Notes under the pieces: generated by a model
Told to the model about the DNA's origin: nothing
Seen by the model: the letters and a program-made list of their open reading frames with translations, nothing else
The model's database searches: none
Shown: positions 9,645-18,710 of the stretch, in pieces
How positions within the stretch are numbered: the first letter of the stretch is position 1
Layout: every line of letters begins with the position of its first letter
Translations under genes and position numbers: made by a program
From: Dechloromonas sp.
GTDB lineage: Bacteria; Pseudomonadota; Gammaproteobacteria; Burkholderiales; Rhodocyclaceae
Direction: 5' to 3'
Assembly (NCBI GenBank): GCA_017302355.1
Contig: JAFLDQ010000007.1
Location: 1 to 46,215, forward strand
Length of the DNA stretch: 46,215 nt

Positions 9645-9661
9645 CGCACCACCCCGGTGCG
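9645..9661 (+). promoter_or_regulatory. NtrC-binding site, distal copy upstream of glnA
   Basis: CGCACCACCCCGGTGCG is a 17-bp inverted repeat matching the NtrC consensus TGCAC-N6-GGTGCA at all but the two outermost bases. Its centre is 31 bp from the proximal copy, about three helical turns, as in the two strong enhancer sites of E. coli glnA. It lies about 129 bp upstream of the predicted sigma-54 start point. Confidence 0.75.
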
Positions 9662-9675
9662 GCCGATCATCCGCC

Positions 9676-9692
9676 TGCACGGAGTTGGTGCG
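9676..9692 (+). promoter_or_regulatory. NtrC-binding site, proximal copy upstream of glnA
   Basis: TGCACGGAGTTGGTGCG matches the NtrC consensus TGCAC-N6-GGTGCA with one end mismatch. It is centred about 98 bp upstream of the predicted transcription start, the usual enhancer distance. NtrC, encoded at 17273 in this window, is the expected ligand. Confidence 0.8.
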
Positions 9693-9754
9693 TCAAATCT
9701 CCGGCTGATTGGCGTACCACCCTGTGGCAAAATGACGTGCTTCGCAAACAGGTG

Positions 9755-9771
9755 TTGGCACGGTTTCTGCT
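9755..9771 (+). promoter_or_regulatory. Sigma-54 (RpoN) promoter of glnA
   Basis: TTGGCACGGTTTCTGCT matches the -24/-12 consensus TTGGCACG-N4-TTGCT except one base. The invariant GG (9757-9758) and GC (9769-9770) are separated by the required 10 bases. It starts transcription near 9782, about 60 bases before glnA, and together with the two upstream NtrC sites makes a complete nitrogen-starvation promoter. Confidence 0.88.
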
Positions 9772-9843
9772 AAAGAGGCTGCGTTGGCTTTTTTATTGTC
9801 GCCGGCCTCGCCGGCTTCTTGATGAGTTAGGAGATTGACGATT

Positions 9844-11259
9844 ATGGCAACCCCGCAAGACGTGATGAAGATGGTCAAGGAAAACGACGCCAAGTTCGTC
9901 GATTTTCGTTTCACCGATACCCGTGGCAAGGAACAGCACGTCACCGTGCCGGTTTCCGCCTTCAACGAAGACAAGTTCGAGAATGGCCACGCCTTTGACG
10001 GCTCGTCCATCGCCGGCTGGAAGGGCATCCAGGCTTCCGACATGCAACTGATGCCCGACGCCGGCACCGCCTACATCGACCCCTTCTTCGACGAAACCAC
10101 CGTCGTCCTCACCTGTGACGTCGTCGATCCGGCCGACGGCCGCGGCTATGACCGCGACCCGCGCTCGATCGCCAAGCGCGCCGAAGCCTACCTGAAGTCC
10201 TCCGGTCTCGGCGACGCCGCCTATTTCGGTCCGGAACCCGAATTCTTCATCTTCGACTCGGTCGAATGGAGCGTCGACATGTCCGGCTGCGCGCTGAAGA
10301 TCTACTCTTCCGAGGCCGCCTGGACCTCCGGCGAGAAGACCGAAGGAGGCGGCGGTTCCGGCCACCGCCCGACGGTCAAGGGCGGCTACTTCCCGGTTCC
10401 TCCGGTCGACAGCCTGCACGACATCCGTTCCGCGATGGTCCTGGCGCTCGAAACCCTCGGCGTGCCGGTCGAAGTGCACCACCACGAGGTCGCCACCGCC
10501 GGCCAGTGCGAGATCGGCACCCTGTTCAGCACGCTGGTCAAGCGCGCCGACTGGACGCAGATCCTCAAGTACGTGGTGCACAACGTCGCCCACCAGTACG
10601 GCAAGACCGCCACCTTCATGCCGAAGCCCATCGTCGGCGACAATGGCTCGGGCATGCACGTTCACCAGTCGATCTGGAAGGATGGCAAGAACCTGTTCGC
10701 CGGTGACGGCTACGCCGGCCTGTCCGAGTTCGCGCTCTTCTACATCGGCGGCATCATCCGCCATGCCAAGGCGCTGAACGCGATCACCAACCCCGGCACC
10801 AACTCGTACAAGCGCCTGGTTCCGCACTATGAGGCGCCGGTCAAGCTGGCGTACTCGGCCAAAAACCGTTCCGCCTCGATCCGCATTCCGCACGTGGCCT
10901 CGTCCAAGGGCCGCCGGATCGAGACCCGCTTCCCGGATCCGATCGCCAACCCCTACCTGTGCTTCTCCGCGCTGATGATGGCCGGTCTCGATGGCGTCCA
11001 GAACAAGATCCACCCCGGCGACCCGGCCGACAAGAACCTCTACGACCTGCCGCCTGAGGAGGATGCAAAGATCCCGACCGTCTGCGCCAGCCTCGAGGAA
11101 GCTCTGGCCGCGCTGGACAAGGACCGCGAGTTCCTGACCCGCGGCGGCGTCTTCTCCAACGACTGGATCGATGCCTACCTCGCCCTGAAGATGGACGAGG
11201 TCAACAAGGTCCGCATGACGACTCACCCGGTGGAGTTCGACCTGTACTATTCCTGCTGA
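9844..11259 (+). CDS. glnA: Glutamine synthetase, type I (adenylylated form)
   Basis: Dodecameric GSI that makes glutamine from glutamate, ammonia and ATP. The 471-aa product has the family length and landmarks: beta-grasp N-terminus with [33 protein letters not shown] (metal ligands), [17 protein letters not shown], the [10 protein letters not shown] loop, [12 protein letters not shown], and the adenylylation site NLYDLPPEE (Tyr about 400), so GlnE control is expected. The ATG at 9844 follows TTAGGAGA; an in-frame TTG at 9835 is less likely. Expression should be driven by the NtrC/sigma-54 elements upstream. The gene is monocistronic, closed by a strong terminator; ntrBC lie about 5 kb downstream rather than adjoining as in enterics. 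Confidence 0.97.
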   Translation: MATPQDVMKMVKENDAKFVDFRFTDTRGKEQHVTVPVSAFNEDKFENGHAFDGSSIAGWKGIQASDMQLMPDAGTAYIDPFFDETTVVLTCDVVDPADGRGYDRDPRSIAKRAEAYLKSSGLGDAAYFGPEPEFFIFDSVEWSVDMSGCALKIYSSEAAWTSGEKTEGGGGSGHRPTVKGGYFPVPPVDSLHDIRSAMVLALETLGVPVEVHHHEVATAGQCEIGTLFSTLVKRADWTQILKYVVHNVAHQYGKTATFMPKPIVGDNGSGMHVHQSIWKDGKNLFAGDGYAGLSEFALFYIGGIIRHAKALNAITNPGTNSYKRLVPHYEAPVKLAYSAKNRSASIRIPHVASSKGRRIETRFPDPIANPYLCFSALMMAGLDGVQNKIHPGDPADKNLYDLPPEEDAKIPTVCASLEEALAALDKDREFLTRGGVFSNDWIDAYLALKMDEVNKVRMTTHPVEFDLYYSC

Positions 11260-11280
11260 TCCCGCAAAGGGCGGCAACAG

Positions 11281-11307
11281 AGGGCGGGGTTCTCCCGCCC
11301 TTTTTTT
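11281..11307 (+). terminator. Rho-independent terminator of glnA
   Basis: AGGGCGGG (11281-11288) pairs with CCCGCCCT (11294-11301) around a 5-nt loop, followed by seven T residues. It lies 21 bp past the glnA stop. Confidence 0.92.
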
Positions 11308-11373
11308 GTCCACCGGTTGCCATGCAGAGGCGTTAAGTCCGGTAAACTGGGCCGGTTACGAGGAAGGATGACG

Positions 11374-11838
11374 ATGACACGCAGTACGCTTGCTACGCTT
11401 CTTCTTGCGCTTGCCCTGCCGGCATCGGCGCAGACGATATACCGCTGCACGGATGCCAATGGCGGCACGCTGATCTCGAATTCGCGCGTGGACAAGAGCT
11501 GCAAGGCGGTCACGCTGCCGCCCGACTCATCGCTGCCGGCGCCCCGGGCCAAGCCCTCCGGCGCTGCCGCCAATCCTTCGCCGGCGGGATTCCCCAGGGT
11601 TCAGGAGGACGCGCAGAAGGCCCGCGACACCGATCGCAAGCGCATCCTCGAACAGGAACTGGCGGGCGAACAGCGCAGTCTGGATCAGGCGCAACGCGAA
11701 CTGTCCGAACAGGAATCGCTGCGCGGCAGGGATGGCTCGGCTTCGGCGGTCGACCGCGTACAGCCCTATCGCGACCGCGTTGCGCAGCACGAGCGCAACA
11801 TCGTCGCCATCCAGAAGGAACTCTCCGGCCTGCGCTGA
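11374..11838 (+). CDS. Secreted DUF4124-domain protein
   Basis: A 154-aa exported protein. A Sec signal peptide (MTRSTLATLLLALALPASAQ) precedes a short DUF4124-type domain (TIYRCTDANGGTLISNS, with a further Cys in DKSCKAV), then a Pro-rich linker and a charged coiled-coil-like region (about 85-154: EQELAGEQRSLDQAQRELSE). The SD AGGAAGG at 11361-11367 favours ATG 11374, with 11368 possible. DUF4124 proteins are periplasmic and of unknown function. Its stop codon ends on the base before the convergent RND permease gene's last base, so the two genes abut with no spacer and no terminator between them. Confidence 0.82.
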   Translation: MTRSTLATLLLALALPASAQTIYRCTDANGGTLISNSRVDKSCKAVTLPPDSSLPAPRAKPSGAAANPSPAGFPRVQEDAQKARDTDRKRILEQELAGEQRSLDQAQRELSEQESLRGRDGSASAVDRVQPYRDRVAQHERNIVAIQKELSGLR

Positions 11839-14800
11839 TCAGACGGCGCCGGGCCTGACCTTGTACCAGGCCGAGTACAGCGCCGGGAGGAAGAGCAGGG
11901 TCAGCGCGGTGGCGACGATCAGCCCGCCCATGATCGCCACCGCCATCGGACCGAAGAAGTCGTTGCGCGAGAGCGGCACCATGGCCAGCACCGCCGCCGC
12001 CGCGGTCAGCACGATCGGCCGGAAGCGGCGTACCGTCGATTCGATGATCGCCTCGCCGCGGGGCTTGCCCGCCGCCATGTCCTGTTCGATCTGGTCGACC
12101 AGGATCACCGAATTGCGCATGATCATGCCGAACAGCGCGATCGTTCCCAGCAGGGCCATGAATCCGAACGGCTTGTTGAAGAGCAGCAGGAAAAGCGCGA
12201 TGCCGATGATCCCGAGCGGCGCCGTCAGGACCACCATGACGACCCGCGATACGCTCCGCAACTGGATCATCAGCACCGTGATGACCAGCATGACGAAGAC
12301 CGGAATGCCTGCCATCACCGAGTTCGAGCCCTTCGCCGACTCCTCGACTGCGCCGCCGGTGGCGATGGCGTAGCCGGCCGGCAGGCTGGCGATGATCTCG
12401 TCGATCCGTGGTTGCAGCTGGGTGACTATGGTCGCCGGCTGGGTCGTGCCGTAGAGGTTGGCGCGGACGGTGATCGTCGGCAGGCGGTCGCGGCGCCAGA
12501 TCAGGCCCGGCTCGAACGAGTGCTTGAGACGGGCGACCTGGCTGAGCGGAACGCTCTTGCCGCTACGCGTCGGCACCGCAAGGTCGGGCAGGGCGGACAG
12601 GTGGCTGCGCTCCTGACGGTCGCCCCGCAGGACGACGTCGATGGTCTTCTCTCCCTCGCGGTAGGTGGTGACGGTGAGTCCGTTGAGCGACATGTTGAGC
12701 AGCGCGGCGACATCCTGGCCGGAGGCGCCGAGCAGGCGCGCCTTGTCCTGATCGATTTCAACCTGGACGACCTTGGAAAGCTCGCTCCAGTCGAGATTCA
12801 CGTTCGACAGTTCCGGGTTGCCGCGCAGTATGGTTGCGACATCGCCGGCGATCCGGCGCAGGGTATCCGGATCCTCGCCGGAGACGCGGTACTGAAGCGC
12901 GTAGCCGACCGGAGGACCGTTTTCGATGCGGGCGACGTTGCCGCGCACTCCCCAGGCTTCATTTTCGAACAAATCGATCAGTCGACCGCGCAAGGCCTCG
13001 CGCGCCTCGTGGCCGCGGGTCATGATGACCAGCTGGCTGACATTGGTGGCGGGCAGTTGCTGATCGAGCGAAAGGAAGTAGCGTGGCGAACCCGAGCCGA
13101 CGTACGCGATGAAATGATCGTGCTGGCCGAAGCGGGCCTTGTCTTCGTCCAGCCAGTCCTCGAGTTTCCTCGTCGCGGCGTCGATGGCGGCGAGCGAGGA
13201 GCCTTCGGGCAGGCGCAGTTCGACATTGAGTTCGAGACGGGTAGAGTTCGGGAAGAACTGCTTCTGCACCTTGCCCATGCCGGCGATGGCCAGCCCGAAC
13301 AGCAGCAGCGTGATGCCGATGACCAGCCAGCGCCGCCGGACGCAGAACGTGACCGTCCAGCGGAAACGGTCGTAGAACGGCGTGCCGTAGACATCGCGGT
13401 CTTCGCCAAGCGTCAGCCCGTCGCGCCCCAGTCTATCCAGGCGCCGCACCAAGGCTGGCCAGCGGCGGGCGAGCAGGCCGGGCTTCTTCGGCGCCCGCGG
13501 GTCGGGGAGCAGCTTGTACCCCAGCCAGGGTATCGCGACGACCGCGGCAACCCAGGAAATGAGCAGGGCGATCGCGTTGACCTGGAAGAAGGCGAAGGCG
13601 TATTCGCTGGTCGATGACTTGGCGATGGCGATCGGGATGAAGCCGGCGACGGTGACCAGGGTGCCCGACAGCATCGGTCCGGCGGTGCTGGTGTAGGCGA
13701 ACGACGCGGCGCGGGTGCGTTCCCAGCCCTGCTCCATCTTCACCCACATCATCTCGACGGAGATGATCGCATCGTCCACCAGGAGGCCGAGCGCCAGCAC
13801 CAGCGCGCCGAGCGAGACCTTGTGCAGGCCGACGTCCAACAGGTCCATCGCCAGGAAGGTCGCTGCGAGGACCAGCGGAATCGAAATGGCGACGACCATG
13901 CCGGTGCGCATGCCGAGGCTGATGAAGGTGACGAGCAGAACGACGGCGACCGCCTCGGCGAGGGCCCGCACGAAGGTCTTGATCGAGTTGCGGACGGCGT
14001 TGGGAGCGCTGAGCACCTCGCTGATTTCGACGCCCAGCGGCAGGCCGTCGCGTATCGTTGCGACCTTGGCTTCCAGGGCGTGGCCGAGATCGATGATGTC
14101 GGCGCCGCGCGCCAGCGACACGCCGATGGCCAGCGCCTTCTTGCCGCCGAAGCGGACTTCGGTGGTCGGCGGGTCGCTGGTGCCGCGCCGCACGCTGGCG
14201 ATGTCGCCAAGGCGGAAGCTGCGGCCGCCGCTGCGAATCAGCGTGCCGGACACGGCCTGGACCGTGTCGAAGGCGCCGCTTGGCCGGATCTGTATGCGCT
14301 CGTCGTCGAGCTCGAAGAAGCCGGCGGCGTTGACCGAATTCTGCTGGCTGAGCGCCTGGATGATGGTCGATTGGTCGATGCCCAGGGTCGCCAGCTTGGC
14401 GTTGGCGAGTTCGACGAAAATCTTTTCATCCTGGATGCCGAAGATCTCCACCTTGCCGGCGCCGGGGATGCGCAGGAGCTTGTCGCGAATGCGCTCGGCG
14501 ATGTCCTTGAGCTGGGGGTAGTCGAGGCCTTCTGCGGTCAACGCGTAGATGTTGCCGAAAACGTCGCCGTATTCGTCATTGAAGAACGGACCCTGGATGC
14601 CGGCGGGCAGGGTGTGCCGGATGTCGCCGACCTTCTTGCGCACCTGGTAGAAGAGGTCCGGGACGAGGCTGCCCGGCACGCCGTACCTGGCGAAGAACAT
14701 GACCGTCGACTCGCCGGGCCGGGAGAAGCTCTGGATGCGGTCGATGTACGGCATCTCCTGCAGCTTCTTCTCGATCTTGTCGGTCAGCTGCTGTTCGACC

Positions 14801-14985
14801 TGGAGCGCCGTGGCGCCCGGCCACAGGGTGCGGATCACCATGACCCGGAAGGTGAAGGGCGGGTCCTCGGCCTGGCTCAGCCGGCCATAGGAGACGGCTC
14901 CCAGCAGCGCAATGGCGAGCAGCAGGAAGCCCACCAGGACCCGGTTATGCAGCGTCCAGTCGGACAGGTTGAAGCGCCCGGCCAC
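11839..14985 (-). CDS. RND efflux transporter permease
   Basis: A 1048-aa inner-membrane proton-driven RND pump of the AcrB/MexB superfamily. It shows the family plan of two repeats: TM1 (VLVGFLLLAIALLGAVSYG), periplasmic porter domain, TM2-6 including LGALVLALGLLVDDAIISVE with the proton-relay acidic pair, then the second porter domain and TM7-12 (GFMALLGTIALFGMIMRNSV). The start is GTG at 14985, three bases after the adaptor stop, so the adaptor and pump form one operon. No outer-membrane factor gene follows, so a TolC/OprM-type protein from elsewhere must complete the tripartite pump. The substrate (drug, solvent or metabolite) is not readable; the long porter domains fit hydrophobic-compound efflux better than metal efflux. 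Confidence 0.93.
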   Translation of the reverse strand: MAGRFNLSDWTLHNRVLVGFLLLAIALLGAVSYGRLSQAEDPPFTFRVMVIRTLWPGATALQVEQQLTDKIEKKLQEMPYIDRIQSFSRPGESTVMFFARYGVPGSLVPDLFYQVRKKVGDIRHTLPAGIQGPFFNDEYGDVFGNIYALTAEGLDYPQLKDIAERIRDKLLRIPGAGKVEIFGIQDEKIFVELANAKLATLGIDQSTIIQALSQQNSVNAAGFFELDDERIQIRPSGAFDTVQAVSGTLIRSGGRSFRLGDIASVRRGTSDPPTTEVRFGGKKALAIGVSLARGADIIDLGHALEAKVATIRDGLPLGVEISEVLSAPNAVRNSIKTFVRALAEAVAVVLLVTFISLGMRTGMVVAISIPLVLAATFLAMDLLDVGLHKVSLGALVLALGLLVDDAIISVEMMWVKMEQGWERTRAASFAYTSTAGPMLSGTLVTVAGFIPIAIAKSSTSEYAFAFFQVNAIALLISWVAAVVAIPWLGYKLLPDPRAPKKPGLLARRWPALVRRLDRLGRDGLTLGEDRDVYGTPFYDRFRWTVTFCVRRRWLVIGITLLLFGLAIAGMGKVQKQFFPNSTRLELNVELRLPEGSSLAAIDAATRKLEDWLDEDKARFGQHDHFIAYVGSGSPRYFLSLDQQLPATNVSQLVIMTRGHEAREALRGRLIDLFENEAWGVRGNVARIENGPPVGYALQYRVSGEDPDTLRRIAGDVATILRGNPELSNVNLDWSELSKVVQVEIDQDKARLLGASGQDVAALLNMSLNGLTVTTYREGEKTIDVVLRGDRQERSHLSALPDLAVPTRSGKSVPLSQVARLKHSFEPGLIWRRDRLPTITVRANLYGTTQPATIVTQLQPRIDEIIASLPAGYAIATGGAVEESAKGSNSVMAGIPVFVMLVITVLMIQLRSVSRVVMVVLTAPLGIIGIALFLLLFNKPFGFMALLGTIALFGMIMRNSVILVDQIEQDMAAGKPRGEAIIESTVRRFRPIVLTAAAAVLAMVPLSRNDFFGPMAVAIMGGLIVATALTLLFLPALYSAWYKVRPGAV

Positions 14986-14988
14986 AAC

Positions 14989-16077
14989 TCACCGCTGCCG
15001 CGCGGGCGGCACGGCAGGCTGGGTGTGCACCGCCTGGCCGTCGACCAGGCGGCGCTGCCCGGTCAGGATGACCATCTCGCCGGCCTTCAGCCCGCTGGCG
15101 ATGACCGCGCCATCCTCGCGGAAGGACGCCACCTCGACCGGCCGCTGCGTCGCCCTGCCGTCGTTGACGACCCAGACCTGCGGTCCCTTGCCGTGATCGA
15201 CAAGGGCCGTCAGCGGGACGACGATGGCCGCGCCCGACGCGGATCCAAGAATGACGCGGGCCGTCATCCCGAGTTGTGCCGTCGGCGCCGGGTCGGCAAT
15301 GCGGATGCGGGCGGCGTAGGTACGGGTGGCCGGGTCCGCGGCGGCGGCCAGTTCGCGGACCTCGCCTTTCATCGCCAGGTCGGGCTGGGCCCAGAGATTG
15401 ACCGCGATCTGCCGTGCCGCCTTGAATTCGTCGAGGCGGCCTTCCGGGATCGCGATCGCGACCTCCAGTTCCTCCGGGCGCGCCAGGCGAAGGACCGGCT
15501 GGCCGGCGCTGACCACTTGGCCGGCGTCGGCCAGCACCACGGTGATCACGCCGTCATGATCGGCCGCGAGCGTGCCGTAACTGGCCTGGTTGCCGCTGAT
15601 CTGGCTCTGGGCGCGCGCCTGCTCCAGGCGCGCGCGGGCGCCGCGGAAGGCGTTCTCCCTGGCGTCGAAAGCGGCCTGGCTGACGAAGCGCCGCGCCAGA
15701 AGGTCGGCGTAGCGGGCGCGCTCGCTGCTGGCGGTGGTGAATTCGCTTTCCGCGGCCGCCACCTGCGCCAGCGCGGCCTGCCTGGCCAGCTGCAGGTCGG
15801 CGGGATCGAGCCGGGCAAGCGTCTGGCCGGCCTTCACGGCCATGCCGGCATCGACCAGGCGGGAGGTGATCTTGCCGCCGACGCGGAAGGACAGGTCGGC
15901 CTCGTTCCGCGCCCGGATCTCGCCGGTATAGACGGCATACCCGGCGTCGTGGGCGCCCGCGGGCTGAACCAGAACCCTGGCGACCGCCGGCGCGGGCGGT
16001 TCCGCGCTGTTGCAGCCCGCCAGGGCGATGGCCAGGCAGAGGGCGGCGGCGGGTGGCAGGGCTTTGCGGAAACGCAT
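14989..16077 (-). CDS. RND efflux periplasmic adaptor lipoprotein
   Basis: A 362-aa membrane-fusion protein. The signal peptide ends in the lipobox LAGC (Cys 22), so it is anchored in the inner membrane. The order is lipoyl half, alpha-helical hairpin (about 95-165, AQVAAAESEFTTASSERARY), second lipoyl half (TLAADHDGVITVVLADAGQV), beta-barrel and membrane-proximal domain. It is the promoter-proximal gene of the pump operon, three bases ahead of the permease. It is divergent from ntrB across 99 bp, which must hold both promoters. No local regulator of the TetR or MarR type is adjacent. Confidence 0.92.
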   Translation of the reverse strand: MRFRKALPPAAALCLAIALAGCNSAEPPAPAVARVLVQPAGAHDAGYAVYTGEIRARNEADLSFRVGGKITSRLVDAGMAVKAGQTLARLDPADLQLARQAALAQVAAAESEFTTASSERARYADLLARRFVSQAAFDARENAFRGARARLEQARAQSQISGNQASYGTLAADHDGVITVVLADAGQVVSAGQPVLRLARPEELEVAIAIPEGRLDEFKAARQIAVNLWAQPDLAMKGEVRELAAAADPATRTYAARIRIADPAPTAQLGMTARVILGSASGAAIVVPLTALVDHGKGPQVWVVNDGRATQRPVEVASFREDGAVIASGLKAGEMVILTGQRRLVDGQAVHTQPAVPPARQR

Positions 16078-16176
16078 CTGGAAGACGGCGGGCGGAATTC
16101 CGCAATCATAATGAACATTGGGTCAGCGACGCAACGGCTGCGACGCCGCGCCGCCCGAATCGCTACAATGCCGGAC

Positions 16177-17238
16177 ATGAATGACACACCCCGATCCTAT
16201 TGCGGACTCGACCTCCTCGCCTCGACCGTGCTCCTGCTCGACGACGAGCTGGCCGTCCGCTATGTCAATCCGGCCGGCGAGAACCTCCTTGCCGTCAGCC
16301 TGCGCACGGTGGCCGGCAAGCCGTTGGCGGCGGTATGCACCTGTCCGGCAACGCTGCAGGCGGCGTTTGACAGCGCACTGGACAACAGCTGGGGTTACAC
16401 GGGACAGAATATCGAACTGAAGCGCGGCGACGGCGAGCTGCTCCACGTCAACTGCACGGTGACCGCGCTACGTCAGGATATGTCGGAGGAGGTGCGACTG
16501 CTGGTGGAACTGCAGCCGATCGAGCACCATCTGGCGGCGACCCGCGAAGAGCATCTCATCGAACAGCAGAAGGCGACCCGCGAACTGATCCGCAATCTGG
16601 CGCACGAGATCAAGAACCCGCTGGGCGGCATCCGCGGCGCCGCGCAGTTGCTCGAACACGAGCTGAACAACCCGTCGCTGAAGGAATACACCCAGGTCAT
16701 CATCAAGGAGGCCGACCGCCTGCAGAACCTGATGAAGCGCCTGCTGACCTCACATCGGACGATGCTGCCGACCACGGTGAATATCCACGAGATCCTCGAG
16801 CGCGTGCGCAGCCTGCTCACCTCCGAGTTCCCGGGCTCGCTGGCGATGCGCCGCGACTACGACACCAGCCTGCCGGAACTGACCGGCGACCGTGAGCAGC
16901 TGATCCAGGCGTTTCTCAATGTCGCGCGCAATGCCGCGCAGGCGATGCGCGGCGAGGGCGAGATCGTGTTGCGCACGCGGGTGTTGCGCCAGGTCACGCT
17001 GGCCAAGAAGCGCTACCGTCTCGCCCTCGAGATCAAGGTCATCGACAATGGACCGGGGATTCCCGAAGCGGTTCGCGAGAGCATGTTCTATCCGCTGGTT
17101 TCCGGGCGGGAAGGCGGCAGCGGGCTGGGCCTGACGATCGCCCAGAACTTCGTCCAGCATCATCACGGCACCATCGACTGCTCGAGCCGGCCAGGCGAGA
17201 CGGTGTTCACCATCCGCCTGCCGGTGGAGCCGGCCTGA
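16177..17238 (+). CDS. ntrB: Nitrogen regulation sensor kinase NtrB
   Basis: NtrB (GlnL) phosphorylates or dephosphorylates NtrC according to PII status. The 353-aa soluble protein has a PAS domain (about 12-110), the H-box NLAHEIKNPLGGIRGAAQLL with phosphorylated His 143, N-box FLNVARNAAQAM, G1 DNGPGIP and G2 GSGLGLTIAQNFVQHHHG. The frame is open for more than 2 kb upstream, but that is the antisense of the RND genes; MNDTPRSYCG at 16177 (or MPD at 16168) begins the conserved protein. A -10-like TACAAT at 16164-16169 would start transcription at about the ATG, leaving a very short or absent leader. ntrC follows after 34 bp. Confidence 0.94.
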   Translation: MNDTPRSYCGLDLLASTVLLLDDELAVRYVNPAGENLLAVSLRTVAGKPLAAVCTCPATLQAAFDSALDNSWGYTGQNIELKRGDGELLHVNCTVTALRQDMSEEVRLLVELQPIEHHLAATREEHLIEQQKATRELIRNLAHEIKNPLGGIRGAAQLLEHELNNPSLKEYTQVIIKEADRLQNLMKRLLTSHRTMLPTTVNIHEILERVRSLLTSEFPGSLAMRRDYDTSLPELTGDREQLIQAFLNVARNAAQAMRGEGEIVLRTRVLRQVTLAKKRYRLALEIKVIDNGPGIPEAVRESMFYPLVSGREGGSGLGLTIAQNFVQHHHGTIDCSSRPGETVFTIRLPVEPA

Positions 17239-17272
17239 TTATTGCTTGCTTTATTTCACGGTTAACCATCCG

Positions 17273-18700
17273 ATGAGCGACAAAATCATGAAACCCGTCT
17301 GGATCGTCGATGACGATCGCTCGATCCGCTGGGTCCTCGAGAAGACCCTGACCCGCGAGGGTATTTCGTTCCACAGTTTCGCTTCGGCGAGCGAGGCCAT
17401 TTCCCGGATCGAACAGGGCGCGGAGTCGCCGCAGGTCCTGCTGTCCGACATCCGCATGCCCGGCCAGTCCGGGCTCGACTTGCTGCAGGTTGTCAGGAAC
17501 CGCTTCCCGGCGGTCCCGGTCATCATCATGACCGCCTATTCCGATCTGGAAAGCGCGGTTGCCGCATTCCAGGGCGGCGCCTTCGAGTACCTCCCCAAAC
17601 CCTTCGATGTCGATCAGGCGGTCGAGCTGATCCAGCGAGCGATCGACGAATCGATGCACCAGGCTGGTGCATCCGACGAAGTGTCGCTGGCGCCGGAGAT
17701 CCTCGGGCAGGCTCCGGCGATGCAGGAGGTCTTCCGGGCCATCGGCCGTCTCGCCATGTCGCACGCCACCGTGCTGATCACCGGCGATTCGGGCAGCGGC
17801 AAGGAACTGGTCGCGCGGGCGCTGCACCGCCACAGTCCGCGCGCCGACAAGTCCTTCGTCGCGATCAACACGGCGGCGATCCCCAGGGATCTCCTCGAGT
17901 CCGAACTCTTCGGTCACGAGCGCGGGTCATTCACGGGAGCGCAGACGCAGCGGCGCGGACGTTTCGAGCAGGCCGAGGGCGGCACGCTCTTCCTCGACGA
18001 GATCGGCGACATGCCGCCGGAGCTGCAGACCCGGCTGCTGCGGGTCCTTTCCGACGGTCATTACTACCGGGTGGGCGGCCATTCGCCGATCAAGGCCAAT
18101 GTTCGCGTCATCGCCGCGACGCACCAGAACCTGGAGACGCGGGTCAAGGAAGGTCTCTTCCGCGAGGATCTCTTCCACCGTCTCAACGTCATCCGCATCC
18201 GCCTGCCGGCGCTGCGCGAGCGGCGCGAGGACATTCCGCTGCTGACCCGTCATTTCATGCAGAAGAGCGCGCGCGAACTGGGCGTCGAGGCCAAGCGCCT
18301 GTCGGATTCCGCGATGACCTACCTGGGCGGACGCGATTTCCCGGGCAACGTCCGGCAACTGGAAAACCTGTGCCACTGGCTGACCGTCATGGCCCCCGGT
18401 CAACTGGTCGAAATCGGCGACCTGCCGGCCGAACTGCGCGAAGCGCAGGCGATGACGCTGGCGACCGACTGGGAAAGCGGGCTTGCGGGCGAAGTCGATC
18501 GCCTGCTCGCAAGCGGTGTCGACAACGTCCATGGCCGCCTCGCCCATTCCTTCGAACGCATCCTGATTTCCCGCGCGCTGGCCCGGACCGGCGGGCGTCG
18601 GATCGAGGCGGCGCTGGCGCTCGGCATCGGGCGCAACACGATCACGCGCAAGATTGCCGAACTGGGCATCGACGGCGGCAAGGAGACCGCGGCGGAGTAG
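17273..18700 (+). CDS. ntrC: Nitrogen regulation response regulator NtrC
   Basis: NtrC (GlnG) activates sigma-54 promoters when phosphorylated. The 475-aa product has a receiver domain (phospho-Asp about 59 in LLSDIRMPG; Lys in YLPKPF), an AAA+ domain with Walker [15 protein letters not shown] and Walker [12 protein letters not shown], and a C-terminal Fis-type HTH ([20 protein letters not shown]). The sigma-54 loop reads GSFTGA instead of the commoner GAFTGA. Start choice is [10 protein letters not shown] at 17273; [10 protein letters not shown] at 17288 is a fair alternative, as neither has a strong SD. Its likely target in this window is the glnA promoter. It ends 10 bp before birA. Confidence 0.94.
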   Translation: MSDKIMKPVWIVDDDRSIRWVLEKTLTREGISFHSFASASEAISRIEQGAESPQVLLSDIRMPGQSGLDLLQVVRNRFPAVPVIIMTAYSDLESAVAAFQGGAFEYLPKPFDVDQAVELIQRAIDESMHQAGASDEVSLAPEILGQAPAMQEVFRAIGRLAMSHATVLITGDSGSGKELVARALHRHSPRADKSFVAINTAAIPRDLLESELFGHERGSFTGAQTQRRGRFEQAEGGTLFLDEIGDMPPELQTRLLRVLSDGHYYRVGGHSPIKANVRVIAATHQNLETRVKEGLFREDLFHRLNVIRIRLPALRERREDIPLLTRHFMQKSARELGVEAKRLSDSAMTYLGGRDFPGNVRQLENLCHWLTVMAPGQLVEIGDLPAELREAQAMTLATDWESGLAGEVDRLLASGVDNVHGRLAHSFERILISRALARTGGRRIEAALALGIGRNTITRKIAELGIDGGKETAAE

Positions 18701-18710
18701 AATCCGCCCC

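Noticed and set aside
9793..11313. 506-aa minus-strand frame opposite glnA
   Set aside because: Shadow of a highly conserved enzyme gene.
13822..16176. Very long plus-strand open frame running into ntrB
   Set aside because: It is antisense to the RND permease and adaptor, has no family pattern, and only the part from 16177 is NtrB.
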